Of a DNA stretch of 64,000 nt, positions 54,932 through 64,000 are shown one piece after another (the first letter of the stretch is position 1; each line of letters opens with the position of its first letter). The translations under genes were made by a program, and so were the position numbers. This DNA comes from Microlunatus antarcticus (GTDB lineage: Bacteria; Actinomycetota; Actinomycetes; Propionibacteriales; Propionibacteriaceae). The notes beneath the pieces are model-generated. The model was not told the origin of the DNA. It worked only from the letters and a program-made list of their open reading frames with translations, and ran no database searches. The stretch covers positions 1,116,001-1,180,000 of the forward strand of contig NZ_JACHZG010000001.1 in assembly GCF_014193425.1 (NCBI RefSeq). The letters are read 5' to 3'.

Positions 54932-55804
54932 GTGGTCGTCGACAAGGCCGCCGGACTCACCTCGCACGGGGTGGTCGGGCGGGTGCGTCGACTCCTGGGC
55001 ACGCGCAAGGTCGGTCACGCCGGGACGCTCGACCCGATGGCCACCGGCGTGCTCGTCGTCGGCGTCGAGCGGGCCACCCGGCTGCTCGGGCACCTCACGC
55101 TGACCGACAAGACCTACGAGGCGACGATCCGCCTCGGGGTCGGCACGGTCACGGACGACGCCGAGGGTGACGTCGTGGCCACGCCGGGCGCACCGGAGCT
55201 CGACACCATACGGCTCGAGGTGGCGCTCGACGCCCTGCGCGGTCCGATCCTGCAGGTCCCGACCGCGGTGTCGGCGATCAAGGTCGACGGCGTCCGCTCG
55301 TACGCCCGCGTCCGGGCCGGCGAGGAGGTCGCGCTCGTGCCGCGCCCCGTCACCGTCCACCGGTTCGACGTGCTGGCCCGTCGTGACGCCGAGGCGGAGG
55401 GCGTGGCGGTGATCGACCTCGACGTGGTGGTCGACTGCTCGTCCGGCACGTACATCCGGGCCCTGGCCCGGGACCTCGGCTCCGCCCTCGGCAGCGCCGG
55501 CCACCTGACGGCGCTGCGGCGGACCCGGGTCGGTCCGTTCACGCTGGACGAGGCGGTCGTCCTGCCCGAGCCGGGCCACGACGTCACGCCGCCGCGGGTC
55601 GAGCCGATCGCGCAGGTGGCCGCCCGGTCCTTCCCCGTGGTCGTCCTCGACGCGGACCGGTCCGCGGACGTGCGGGTCGGCCGGCGGCTTCCCCAGCTGG
55701 CGCTCGAGGGCCTGACCGCGCTGGTCGACCAGGACGGGACGTTCCTCGCGCTCTACCGCCCCGGCCCCGACGGGGCACGGCCCGAGGCCGTCTTCGTCGG
55801 CTGA
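54932..55804 (+). CDS. truB: tRNA pseudouridine-55 synthase
   Basis: 290 residues. GHAGTLDPMATGVL (from about residue 30, with the catalytic Asp) and TDKTYEATIRLGVGTVTDDAEGD are the TruB signatures; VDCSSGTYIRALARDLG is the late motif; the C-terminal domain from about 215 resembles a PUA-like extension. The GTG at 54932 gives MVVDKAAG, three or more residues shorter than most homologues. A CTG at 54893 inside rbfA would add a usual-length N-terminus. Makes pseudouridine 55 in tRNA T loops. Confidence 0.95.
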   Translation: MVVDKAAGLTSHGVVGRVRRLLGTRKVGHAGTLDPMATGVLVVGVERATRLLGHLTLTDKTYEATIRLGVGTVTDDAEGDVVATPGAPELDTIRLEVALDALRGPILQVPTAVSAIKVDGVRSYARVRAGEEVALVPRPVTVHRFDVLARRDAEAEGVAVIDLDVVVDCSSGTYIRALARDLGSALGSAGHLTALRRTRVGPFTLDEAVVLPEPGHDVTPPRVEPIAQVAARSFPVVVLDADRSADVRVGRRLPQLALEGLTALVDQDGTFLALYRPGPDGARPEAVFVG

Positions 55805-55831
55805 GGCGCCTGGCTCGTCGCCCAGGTGGCG

Positions 55832-56272
55832 TCAGGGGTGCCAGGCCGCCGGGGCGTCGCGCAGGAAGATGTCGGCGGCGACCGGGCCGATGCCCTTGAA
55901 CCCCTGCAGCCGCTCCGACACCTCCTTCGAGGTCCGCGCCCCCTCCGGCAGCGACGACAGGCGTCCGTCGTAGCGCTCCCGCACGTCGCGGCCCAGCTGC
56001 TTCAGCTCGGCCGCCTTCGAGTCGTCGAAGCGGGTGTAGCGGCCGGCGTCGAGCAGCGCCACCAGGTGCCGCGTCGAGGCACCGGCCAGGGCGTCGGGGG
56101 TGAGGACGCCGTCTCCGTCGAGCTCCGCGAACGCGGCGGCCGCCCGGTCCTGGCTGATCCGCGCGCCGAAGAGCAGGCACGCGACCAGCCACCTGAAGAG
56201 GACGGCGTCGTCGTTGCCGCCGAGGTCCAGGCCGAGGTCCGCGGCGTCCGTACGGTCCTTGTCGTCGGTCAT
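55832..56272 (-). CDS. Small helix-hairpin-helix protein, DNA glycosylase-like
   Basis: 146 residues. LQGFKGIGPVAADIFLRD (about 120-138) is a helix-hairpin-helix DNA-binding motif like that of endonuclease III/HhH-GPD proteins. WLVACLLFGARISQDRAAAAFAEL is the upstream helix pair. The Lys of Nth-type enzymes (G-[V/I]-G-R-K-T) is replaced (GIGPVAA), no cluster Cys are present and the protein is much shorter, so ordinary glycosylase activity is doubtful. ATG 56272 is six bases after CAGAAT on the minus strand. It lies divergent to ribF and inside the core block. Confidence 0.65.
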   Translation of the reverse strand: MTDDKDRTDAADLGLDLGGNDDAVLFRWLVACLLFGARISQDRAAAAFAELDGDGVLTPDALAGASTRHLVALLDAGRYTRFDDSKAAELKQLGRDVRERYDGRLSSLPEGARTSKEVSERLQGFKGIGPVAADIFLRDAPAAWHP

Positions 56273-56278
56273 GACGTC

Positions 56279-56284
56279 ATTCTG
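56279..56284 (-). promoter_or_regulatory. -10-like box of the HhH gene
   Basis: On the minus strand CAGAAT stands six bases before ATG 56272, close to the TAnnnT leaderless pattern. Confidence 0.3.
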
Positions 56285-56299
56285 GCGGCGCCACGCAGG

Positions 56300-56305
56300 T
56301 ACGCT
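56300..56305 (+). promoter_or_regulatory. -10 box of ribF, leaderless
   Basis: TACGCT lies six bases before GTG 56312, in the 39-bp gap shared with the divergent HhH gene. Confidence 0.55.
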
Positions 56306-56311
56306 CCGGGG

Positions 56312-57253
56312 GTGGTTGACGAGGCACCCGGGCGTGCGCCCGAGCGGCCCGTGGTGGTCATCGGCAACTTCGACGGCGTGCACCGCGGTCACGTCGAGCT
56401 CCTCCGGGCCGCGCAGGCCCTCGAGCCGGGCGCCCCGCTGGTCGTCGTCACCTTCTGGCCGCACCCCATGTCGGTCATCCGCCCCGACCAGACCCCGCTG
56501 CTGCTCGGTTCCCTGGAACGTCGCGTCGAGCTCCTCCGCGCCCAGGGCGTGACCGACGTGGTCGTCGTGGAGTTCACCTCCGAGGTGGCCGGCTGGAGCC
56601 CCGCCCGCTTCGTCGACGAGGTCATCCGCCCGCTGCACCCCGTCCGCGTCGTGGTGGGCGAGAACTTCCACTTCGGCTTCCGCGCCGCCGGGGACGTCGC
56701 CGCCCTGACCGCGCTCGGGCAGGACGACCCCTCGCGCCCGGGCGGAGGCTTTGCCGTGTCGGGCGTGCCGCTGCTCACCGACGGCACGCAGCCGAGCTCG
56801 TCGACGCTCATCCGGCAGGCCGTCGCCGACGGCGACTTCGGGCGGGTCCGCGAGCTCAGCGACCACGGGTTCCGCTTCTGCGGCGTCGTGGTCAAGGGCG
56901 ACCAGCGTGGACGCGAGATGGGCTTCCCCACGGCCAACGTCGCCGTCCCGCCCGGGCTCGCGGTCCCGGCGGACGGGGTCTACGCCGGCTGGGTGACGCG
57001 CCTCGACGTCCCGGACGCCGAGCGGTGGCCCGCGGCGATCTCTGTAGGCACCAACCCGACCTTCGACGGCCTCGAGCGCCGCGTCGAGTCGTACGTCCTC
57101 GACCGCGACGACCTCGAGCTCTACGGCGTCGAGATCGCCGTGGACTTCTACGCGCGGCTGCGCGGGCAGGTCAAGTACGCCGGCATGGAGTCGCTCATCG
57201 TCCAGATGCACAGCGACGTCGACCACGCCCGGCAGCTCCTGCACTCCTCCTAG
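56312..57253 (+). CDS. ribF: Bifunctional riboflavin kinase/FAD synthetase
   Basis: 313 residues. The N-terminal nucleotidyltransferase domain has IGNFDGVHRGH (about 18-28), TFWPHP and the late SSTLIRQ, making FAD from FMN. The C-terminal riboflavin kinase domain has GFPTAN (about 207-212), DGVYAGWV and ISVGTNPTFDG, making FMN. The length matches the family. It precedes rpsO as in many actinobacteria, with a terminator between. Confidence 0.96.
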   Translation: MVDEAPGRAPERPVVVIGNFDGVHRGHVELLRAAQALEPGAPLVVVTFWPHPMSVIRPDQTPLLLGSLERRVELLRAQGVTDVVVVEFTSEVAGWSPARFVDEVIRPLHPVRVVVGENFHFGFRAAGDVAALTALGQDDPSRPGGGFAVSGVPLLTDGTQPSSSTLIRQAVADGDFGRVRELSDHGFRFCGVVVKGDQRGREMGFPTANVAVPPGLAVPADGVYAGWVTRLDVPDAERWPAAISVGTNPTFDGLERRVESYVLDRDDLELYGVEIAVDFYARLRGQVKYAGMESLIVQMHSDVDHARQLLHSS

Positions 57254-57255
57254 GC

Positions 57256-57276
57256 CTGCCGGGGACGTCCCGGCAG
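57256..57276 (+). terminator. Terminator after ribF
   Basis: CTGCCGGG (57256-57263) and CCCGGCAG (57269-57276) form an 8-bp stem with a 5-base loop directly after the stop. Confidence 0.65.
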
Positions 57277-57336
57277 CGAGGCCGGCGAGATCAGCCCTGG
57301 TCAGGGCCGGATTACGGTTGTGCGGAGCGCACCTTG

Positions 57337-57342
57337 TATGCT
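57337..57342 (+). promoter_or_regulatory. -10 box of rpsO
   Basis: TATGCT, about 120 bases before ATG 57462. No -35 with normal spacing is clear. The leader between holds no recognised structure. Confidence 0.4.
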
Positions 57343-57461
57343 CGGACCTGCCGTTCGATCGGCCGCGGACGCCCAAGAGCTCCCTCGCACACCGAGTGCA
57401 GACCCGTCTTTCGTAGATGGTCCCGGGGAGCGCCGCGCAACGAGACCCCTTGGAGGGACAC

Positions 57462-57731
57462 ATGGCGCTCGACGCTGCCGAGAAGAAGACCATCATGGAG
57501 CAGTACGCCACGCACCCCGGTGACACGGGGTCTCCCGAGGTCCAGGTGGCCCTGCTCAGCCGGCGCATCGCGATGCTGACCGAGCACCTCAAGGAGCACA
57601 AGCACGACCACCACACGCGTCGTGGCCTGATGCTCCTGGTCGGCCAGCGGCGCCGGCTCCTGAACTACGCCGCGAAGACCGACATCAACCGGTACCGCTC
57701 GCTCATCGAGCGCCTCGGTCTGCGTCGTTGA
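57462..57731 (+). CDS. rpsO: 30S ribosomal protein S15
   Basis: 89 residues, the standard length. [52 protein letters not shown] (read as HHTRRGL and [11 protein letters not shown]) and the ending [10 protein letters not shown] identify S15, which binds the central domain of 16S rRNA. GGAGGG precedes the ATG. Followed by two hairpins and the pnp leader, the usual rpsO-pnp neighbourhood. Confidence 0.98.
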   Translation: MALDAAEKKTIMEQYATHPGDTGSPEVQVALLSRRIAMLTEHLKEHKHDHHTRRGLMLLVGQRRRLLNYAAKTDINRYRSLIERLGLRR

Positions 57732-57738
57732 CGACCGA

Positions 57739-57771
57739 GCGGTCCTGCGGGTGAGAGCCCGCCAGGACCGC
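57739..57771 (+). terminator. Terminator after rpsO
   Basis: Arms 57739-57751 and 57758-57771 pair over 13 bases with one bulged C and a TGAGAG loop, eight bases after the S15 stop; TTG follows. Confidence 0.75.
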
Positions 57772-57788
57772 TTGCCGCTCCACCGGTC

Positions 57789-57807
57789 CTGCCGCCCCGT
57801 GCGGCAG
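57789..57807 (+). terminator. Second hairpin downstream of rpsO
   Basis: CTGCCGC-cccgt-GCGGCAG, a perfect 7-bp stem. A back-up terminator or RNase processing site between rpsO and pnp. Confidence 0.5.
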
Positions 57808-57910
57808 GGCTGACAACTTCATAACGGCTCACCAGCCAGACCCACTTCAGACCGCATCCCGCACCGCTCGACCCCGTCGAGCACCCCGACCAGCGTGTCG
57901 GCACGAGAAG

Positions 57911-57991
57911 CCCGGTCTCCGGTAGTGGCCCTCGGGAGGCGCCGGTTCGCAAGAACCGGCCCCGACCCGCGGACCTCGATCGAAGACCGGC
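57911..57991 (+). ncRNA. Probable Actino-pnp leader RNA
   Basis: Three nested stems: CCGGTCT (57912-57918) with AGACCGG (57984-57990); TCGGG (57932-57936) with CCCGA (57961-57965); and GCCGGTTC-gcaa-GAACCGGC (57941-57960). The position, 160 bases before pnp in an actinobacterium, and the CCGGTAGTGGCC segment fit my memory of the Actino-pnp motif. It may be where polynucleotide phosphorylase controls its own mRNA. The 420-bp gap 57732-58151 holds no gene. Confidence 0.65.
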
Positions 57992-58151
57992 TCCCGATGC
58001 GAGCCCGTGGGTGCGGCGCCGGTGCCCGCCGTCCCTCTCGCAGCAGTGCGGAGGGTCGCGAGCCGCGCCTCACCAGACACACCGGTGCGTGGATGTGGTC
58101 CCCATCCGGCACGACCCGCAGGCGCGGGCGTGCCAGCGAGAAAGGACCCCC

Positions 58152-60350
58152 ATGGAGGGACCCAACGTTCGGTTCACCGAGGCCGTCATCGACAACGGCG
58201 CCCACGGGCGCCACGTCGTGCGCTTCGAGACGGGCCTGCTGGCCCAGCAGGCCGCCGGTTCGGCGACCGTCTACCTCGACGACGACACGATGCTGCTGTC
58301 GGCCACCACGGCCCAGAGCAAGCCCCGCGACGCCATCGACTTCTTCCCCCTGACGGTGGACGTCGAGGAGCGCATGTACGCCGCGGGCAAGATCCCCGGC
58401 TCGTTCTTCCGCCGCGAGGGCCGCCCCAGCGAGGGCGCGATCCTCACCTGTCGCCTCATCGACCGGCCCCTGCGCCCCTGCTTCGTCAAGGGTCTGCGCA
58501 ACGAGGTCCAGGTCGTCGTGACGGTCATGGCGCTCAACCCGGACAAGTCGTACGACGTCGTGGCGATCAACGCCGCGTCGCTGTCGACCCAGCTCGCCGG
58601 CCTGCCGTTCACCGGCCCGGTCGGTGGCGTCCGCGTCGCTCTCATCGGCAACGACTGGGTCGCGTTCCCCGACGTCAGCCAGCTCGCCGAGTCGACCTTC
58701 GACATGGTCGTCGCCGGGCGGGTCACCGCCTCCGGTGACGTCGCCATCGCGATGGTCGAGGCCGAGTCCACCCAGCAGACCTGGGACTTCGTCCGCTCCG
58801 GCAAGACCGCCCCGACCGAGCAGGTCGTCGCGGCCGGGCTCGAGGCGTCGAAGCCGTTCATCAAGATCCTGTGCGACGCGCAGGCCGAGCTCGCGGCCCA
58901 GTTCCCCAAGGACACCGCGGACTTCCCGATCTTCCTCGACTACAACGACGACGTGTACGCGGCCGTCTCCGACCTGGCCGGTGCCGAGCTGTCCGAGGTC
59001 ATGTCGATCGCCGACAAGCAGCAGCGCGAGGAGGCCACCGACACCCTCAAGGACAAGGTCCGCGGCCAGCTCAGCGACGGCGGCTTCGGCGGTCGTGAGA
59101 AGGAGATCGGCGGCGCCTTCCGCGCGCTGACCAAGAAGCTCGTCCGTCAGAAGATCCTGGCCGACGGCTTCCGCATCGACGGCCGCGGCGTGCGGGACAT
59201 CCGCACCCTGTCCGCCGAGGTCGCCGTGGTCCCGCGCGTGCACGGCTCCGCGCTGTTCCAGCGGGGCGAGACCCAGATCCTGGGTGTCACCACGCTGAAC
59301 ATGCTGGGCCTGGAGCAGAAGCTCGACACGCTGGCGCCGGAGAAGACGAAGCGCTACATGCACAACTACAACTTCCCGCCGTACAGCACGGGCGAGACCG
59401 GCCGCGTGGGTTCGCCCAAGCGCCGCGAGATCGGCCACGGAGCGCTCGCCGAGCGCGCCCTGCTGCCGGTGCTGCCGACGCGCGAGGAGTTCCCGTACGC
59501 CATCCGTCAGGTCTCGGAGGCGCTCAGCTCCAACGGCTCGACCTCCATGGGCTCGGTCTGCGCCTCGACGCTGGCCCTGCTGAACGCCGGCGTGCCGCTG
59601 CGCGCGCCGGTTGCCGGCATCGCCATGGGCCTGGTCAGCGACACCGTCGACGGGGAGACCCGCTACGTCGCGCTGACCGACATCCTGGGTGCCGAGGACG
59701 CGTTCGGCGACATGGACTTCAAGGTCGCCGGCACGAGCGAGTTCATCACCGCCCTGCAGCTCGACACCAAGCTCGACGGTGTCCCGTCCGACGTGCTCGC
59801 CGGCGCGCTCAGCCAGGCCAAGGAGGCGCGCACCACGCTCCTCGAGGTCATGGCCGAGGCGATCGACACCCCGGACGAGATGAGCCTCTTCGCGCCGCGG
59901 ATCATCACGATCAACATCCCCGTGGACAAGATCGGCGAGGTCATCGGCCCGAAGGGCAAGGTGATCAACCAGATCCAGGACGACACCGGTGCGCAGATCA
60001 GCATCGAGGACGACGGCACGATCTACGTCGGCGCCGACTCCGGCGAGAAGGCCGAAGCCGCGCGTTCGCTGATCAACGCCATCGCCAACCCGACGATGCC
60101 CGAGCGGGGGGAGCGCTACCTCGGCACGGTCGTCAAGATCACCGCCTTCGGCGCCTTCGTCTCGCTGCTCCCGGGCAAGGACGGCCTGCTGCACATCTCC
60201 AAGCTCCGCCCGCTCGCCGGTGGCGCGCGCGTCGAGAGCGTGGAGGACGTCCTGAACGTCGGCCAGAAGCTCCAGGTCGAGATCAGCGACATCGACGACC
60301 GGGGCAAGCTCTCGCTCATCCCCGTGGTCGAGGAGCCGGTCGCCGTCTGA
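58152..60350 (+). CDS. pnp: Polynucleotide phosphorylase
   Basis: 732 residues. Two RNase PH-like domains flank an all-helical segment; the second holds the active site (GQ..-type loop with [35 protein letters not shown] read as REEFPYAIR and [11 protein letters not shown], and [19 protein letters not shown]). A KH domain (about 595-650, [12 protein letters not shown]) and an S1 domain (about 655-725, [18 protein letters not shown]) end it. It degrades RNA with phosphate and works in decay and quality control. AAAGGA precedes the ATG. Confidence 0.98.
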   Translation: MEGPNVRFTEAVIDNGAHGRHVVRFETGLLAQQAAGSATVYLDDDTMLLSATTAQSKPRDAIDFFPLTVDVEERMYAAGKIPGSFFRREGRPSEGAILTCRLIDRPLRPCFVKGLRNEVQVVVTVMALNPDKSYDVVAINAASLSTQLAGLPFTGPVGGVRVALIGNDWVAFPDVSQLAESTFDMVVAGRVTASGDVAIAMVEAESTQQTWDFVRSGKTAPTEQVVAAGLEASKPFIKILCDAQAELAAQFPKDTADFPIFLDYNDDVYAAVSDLAGAELSEVMSIADKQQREEATDTLKDKVRGQLSDGGFGGREKEIGGAFRALTKKLVRQKILADGFRIDGRGVRDIRTLSAEVAVVPRVHGSALFQRGETQILGVTTLNMLGLEQKLDTLAPEKTKRYMHNYNFPPYSTGETGRVGSPKRREIGHGALAERALLPVLPTREEFPYAIRQVSEALSSNGSTSMGSVCASTLALLNAGVPLRAPVAGIAMGLVSDTVDGETRYVALTDILGAEDAFGDMDFKVAGTSEFITALQLDTKLDGVPSDVLAGALSQAKEARTTLLEVMAEAIDTPDEMSLFAPRIITINIPVDKIGEVIGPKGKVINQIQDDTGAQISIEDDGTIYVGADSGEKAEAARSLINAIANPTMPERGERYLGTVVKITAFGAFVSLLPGKDGLLHISKLRPLAGGARVESVEDVLNVGQKLQVEISDIDDRGKLSLIPVVEEPVAV

Positions 60351-60374
60351 GCACCAACCGATCCACCACCGCGC

Positions 60375-60400
60375 GGCGCCGTCCTGACCAGGACGGCGCC
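60375..60400 (+). terminator. Hairpin between pnp and the M16 peptidase gene
   Basis: GGCGCCGTCCTG and its exact complement lie two bases apart, ending 12 bases before GTG 60413. It looks like a terminator or attenuator, but it may instead be coding if the peptidase starts upstream (CTG 60347). Confidence 0.4.
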
Positions 60401-60412
60401 GTTCGGCGCACC

Positions 60413-61648
60413 GTGCTGCCGCACGGGCTGACCGTGGTCAGCGAGCGCATGGCGTCCAGCCGCACCTTCTGCGTGGGGATCTACGCCGGCGTGGGCTCAC
60501 GGCAGGAGACCGCCGCGCGCCACGGGGCCTCGCACTTCCTCGAGCACGTGCTGTTCAAGGGCACGCGACGGCGTACGGCGGAGCAGATCTCGGCCGCCGT
60601 GGAGTCGCGCGGCGGCGAGCTGAACGCGTACACCACGAAGGAGTACACGTGCTTTTACGCGCGTGTGCTGGCCGCTGACGCCGATCTCGCGACCGACGTG
60701 CTGACCGACATGGTCAGCGAGTCGAGGGTCCGTACGGCCGACGTCGACGCCGAGCGCGCCGTCATCCTCGACGAGATCGCCATGCACGCCGACGACCCCG
60801 GCGAGGTCGTGGCCGAGCAGGTCGCCGACGCCGTCTTCGCGGGGTCGGGGCTCGGCAAGATGGTCATCGGCTCGCCCGCCTCCATCGAGGCGATGTCGCG
60901 CGACACGGTCGTCCGCCACTGGCGTCAGCACTACCGGCCCGGCAACCTCGTCGTCGCCGCGGCCGGGGACGTCGACCACGACCGGCTCGTCGAGCAGGTC
61001 GCGGCGCTCGACGCCATGCCGCAGCCCGGCGCGGGGCCACGACCCGACGTCCCCACTCCCGACACGGGCCTCACCGGGCTCGTGGTGACGCGCCGCAAGG
61101 TCGAGCAGGTGCAGGCCGTCCTCGCCTACCGCTCCGGCGGCCTCTTCGACGACCGGCGCTACGCCTCGGGCCTGCTGGCCACCGTCCTCGGTGGGGGGAT
61201 GGCGTCGCGGCTGTTCGTCGAGGTCCGGGAACGGCGCGGGCTGACGTACGGCATCGACGCGGGGGAGACCACCTACTCCGACGCGGGGATGTGGAGCGTC
61301 GAGTTCGCCTGCGCGCCGGAGCGGCTCGGGCCGATCCTCGACGTGGTGCGCGGCCAGCTCGACGCGGTGGCCGAGCACGGCGTCACCGCCACCGAGCTCG
61401 CCGACGCCAAGACCCAGATGCGCGGCCAGACGGTGCTGTCGTACGAGGGCCCCTCCAGCCGGATGGGCCGGCTCGGCACGACCGCCCTGCTGCGCGACGA
61501 GCGTTCCCTGGACGACGTCCTCGCCCACTACGACGCCGTCACCCCCGACGAGCTGCGCGCGGAGGCGGGCCGCATCTTCGGCTCCCGCCCGACCCTCGGC
61601 CTCGTCGGTCCCAAGGTCCCCGCGGCCGCGACCCGTCCCTGGGCCTGA
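60413..61648 (+). CDS. M16-family zinc peptidase (PepR/YmxG-like)
   Basis: 411 residues. HFLEH (His41, Glu44, His45) is the inverted zinc motif and the downstream Glu in ERAVILDEIAMHADDP completes it. The second, inactive half (from about 200) has the RERRGLTYGI motif typical of pitrilysin-type pairs. The gene follows pnp in most actinobacteria. The only ATG/GTG/TTG start is GTG 60413, but the upstream frame reads into a plausible N-terminus (GAVRRTVLPHGL) back to CTG 60347, which overlaps the pnp stop. The coding frame is certain, the start is not. Confidence 0.9.
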   Translation: MLPHGLTVVSERMASSRTFCVGIYAGVGSRQETAARHGASHFLEHVLFKGTRRRTAEQISAAVESRGGELNAYTTKEYTCFYARVLAADADLATDVLTDMVSESRVRTADVDAERAVILDEIAMHADDPGEVVAEQVADAVFAGSGLGKMVIGSPASIEAMSRDTVVRHWRQHYRPGNLVVAAAGDVDHDRLVEQVAALDAMPQPGAGPRPDVPTPDTGLTGLVVTRRKVEQVQAVLAYRSGGLFDDRRYASGLLATVLGGGMASRLFVEVRERRGLTYGIDAGETTYSDAGMWSVEFACAPERLGPILDVVRGQLDAVAEHGVTATELADAKTQMRGQTVLSYEGPSSRMGRLGTTALLRDERSLDDVLAHYDAVTPDELRAEAGRIFGSRPTLGLVGPKVPAAATRPWA

Positions 61649-61725
61649 TCCGCACTCACCGATCTCCTCGTACCGGCGTTCCCGGCAGATCCGGGCGATC
61701 GGGCGCCCGAGTCCCCGCCAGACGG

Positions 61726-61731
61726 CAGGAT
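61726..61731 (+). promoter_or_regulatory. -10-like box of the 61738 gene
   Basis: CAGGAT stands six bases before ATG 61738, a near-match to the TAnnnT leaderless layout; the AGGA inside can equally serve as ribosome site. A TCGGGC/GCCCGA palindrome lies upstream at 61699-61710. Confidence 0.3.
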
Positions 61732-61737
61732 GGAGCG

Positions 61738-62160
61738 ATGTCGAGCGAGGGCGTGCCGGGTTACACCCACCCGAGGTTCGCGGAGCACTTCACCGACCCG
61801 ATCTACGACGACCCGGCGGACGACTTCGCGCCCTTCGGCTCCGACGAGGGGTCTGACCTCTTCGTCGAGGCCGAGGAGCAGCGGACCGAGCTGGGTCCGA
61901 CGGCGACCGTCTCCGACGTCCTCGAGCTGACGGCGGCCGAGGACGCCGCTGCCTTCGTGGACGAGATCGAGGAGGGGTCGCCGGATCTCGACGGGTTCGT
62001 CATCGCCGCCGGGTTCGCGTTGCTGCGGCTGACGGGCCAGATCGATGCCCAGGGCAGGCAGTGGCTGCAGGACGCGCTCGACCGGACGCTGCGCTTCTAC
62101 GGCGACGGCTACGCCGCCCAGCACGCGCTCCTGACGCGAGACCTCGCCTCGTTCGGCTGA
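61738..62160 (+). CDS. Conserved-context hypothetical protein
   Basis: 140 residues, strongly acidic in the N-terminal half (IYDDPADDFAPFGSDEGSDLF). The C-terminal half (about 65-140) is predicted helical (FVIAAGFALLRLTGQIDAQGRQWLQDALDRTL). No signal peptide, membrane segment or metal motif is seen. I recognise no family. It lies between the M16 peptidase and dapB in the same orientation, so a house-keeping role is possible. Confidence 0.7.
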   Translation: MSSEGVPGYTHPRFAEHFTDPIYDDPADDFAPFGSDEGSDLFVEAEEQRTELGPTATVSDVLELTAAEDAAAFVDEIEEGSPDLDGFVIAAGFALLRLTGQIDAQGRQWLQDALDRTLRFYGDGYAAQHALLTRDLASFG

Positions 62161-63716
<1,556 letters not shown>

Positions 63717-63732
63717 GCCTCGGGCCGAGGAC

Positions 63733-64000
63733 TCAGGCGCCGTCCTCGGCGGCCAGGCTGGTGTGCAGGCGCAGCTGGTCGATGCGGACCGTGCCGTCCT
63801 CGGAGCCGATCGACCGGGTGGCGCCGTCCGCCTCCCAGCCGGCGTCGGCGAGGAAGCGGCGCAGCACGACGTCCTCGGCCAGCACCCACCAGCGCGCGTG
63901 GCCGAAGCCGTCCGCCCGCAGCGTGTCGGCGCAGGCGTTCAGCAGGCGTGACCCGTGCCCGCGACGCTGGGCCGGCGGGTCGACCCAGAACTGGTCCACC
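63733..64000 (-). CDS. GNAT acetyltransferase, cut by window end
   Basis: At least 89 residues are visible; the 5' end lies beyond base 64000. QFWVDPPAQRRGHGSRLLNACADTL is the acetyl-CoA binding motif (Q/R-x-x-G-x-G/S). WVLAEDVVLRRFLADAGWE is the last GNAT segment. Convergent with the DUF2993 gene. Substrate unknown. The GTG at 63999 is probably an internal Val. Confidence 0.75.
   Translation of the reverse strand, partial: VDQFWVDPPAQRRGHGSRLLNACADTLRADGFGHARWWVLAEDVVLRRFLADAGWEADGATRSIGSEDGTVRIDQLRLHTSLAAEDGA

Noticed and set aside
54172-55008. Minus-strand frame through the 52-bp repeats and rbfA
   Set aside because: The repeat length is not a multiple of three and the rest is antisense to rbfA.

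Overview
The window is GC-rich DNA (by eye around 70% G+C) from an actinobacterium. The reasons are the codon use, frequent GTG starts, TAnnnT boxes placed 6-7 bases before start codons (leaderless mRNAs), a probable Actino-pnp leader RNA, an actinobacterial dxr/rip/ispG neighbourhood and the rimP-nusA-ylxR-infB-rbfA-truB-ribF-rpsO-pnp order. Propionibacteriales (Nocardioides or Microlunatus-like) would fit, but I cannot fix the genus. No rRNA, tRNA, CRISPR array, transposase or integrase was recognised.

Bases 1 to about 35,200 are an accessory cell-surface polysaccharide region. A first plus-strand operon (220-9064) holds a sugar N-acyltransferase, an MFS transporter, a TolB-like protein, two micro-ORFs, a GT4 glycosyltransferase, then an AMP-forming ligase, a LysA-like PLP decarboxylase and a free acyl carrier protein, ending in an OafA-type acyltransferase. 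The ligase/decarboxylase/carrier trio resembles the exosortase-A-associated and butirosin BtrJ/BtrK/BtrI arrangements. It suggests an acyl or aminoacyl group built on a carrier protein and then placed on a glycan. Next come two divergent secreted beta-helix genes (9113-12217) that share a 561-bp inverted repeat with one mismatch. They are followed by a GT2/NodB-deacetylase pair, an acetyltransferase, two kinase-less Wzz-like chain-length proteins, an O-antigen-ligase/polymerase and two more glycosyltransferases (12293-20224).

A minus-strand operon (20268-28382, genes mostly overlapping by 4 bp) carries a glycosyltransferase, a flippase, two DegT-type sugar aminotransferases, a NeuD-type acetyltransferase, a sugar epimerase and a Gfo/Idh/MocA dehydrogenase. 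Together these can make and export an amino-sugar glycan by a Wzx/Wzy-like route. Upstream on the same strand lies a 1,979-residue exported protein (28427-34366) with an N,N-dimethylformamidase-beta-like head, seven SbsA-type Ig domains and four DUF4082 modules. One DUF4082 module also occurs in the 10703-12217 beta-helix protein.

From 35,349 on the window is mostly core genome: dxr, rip (site-2 protease) and ispG, here separated by an opposite-strand 2OG-Fe oxygenase and a third beta-helix gene. Then come a DUF4081-GNAT gene, argG, a lipase-like hydrolase, proS, a TauE-family permease and a DUF4439 lipoprotein. The translation/transcription block follows: rimP, nusA, ylxR, infB, a 52-bp tandem-repeat locus, rbfA, truB, an HhH protein, ribF, rpsO, pnp, an M16 peptidase, a small unknown gene, dapB, a DUF2993 protein and a GNAT gene cut by the window end.

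The most notable points are the inverted repeat that could let two surface-protein genes exchange ends, the carrier-protein module in the polysaccharide locus, the dispersed beta-helix/DUF4082 surface-protein family, and the 52-bp in-phase repeat array between infB and rbfA.
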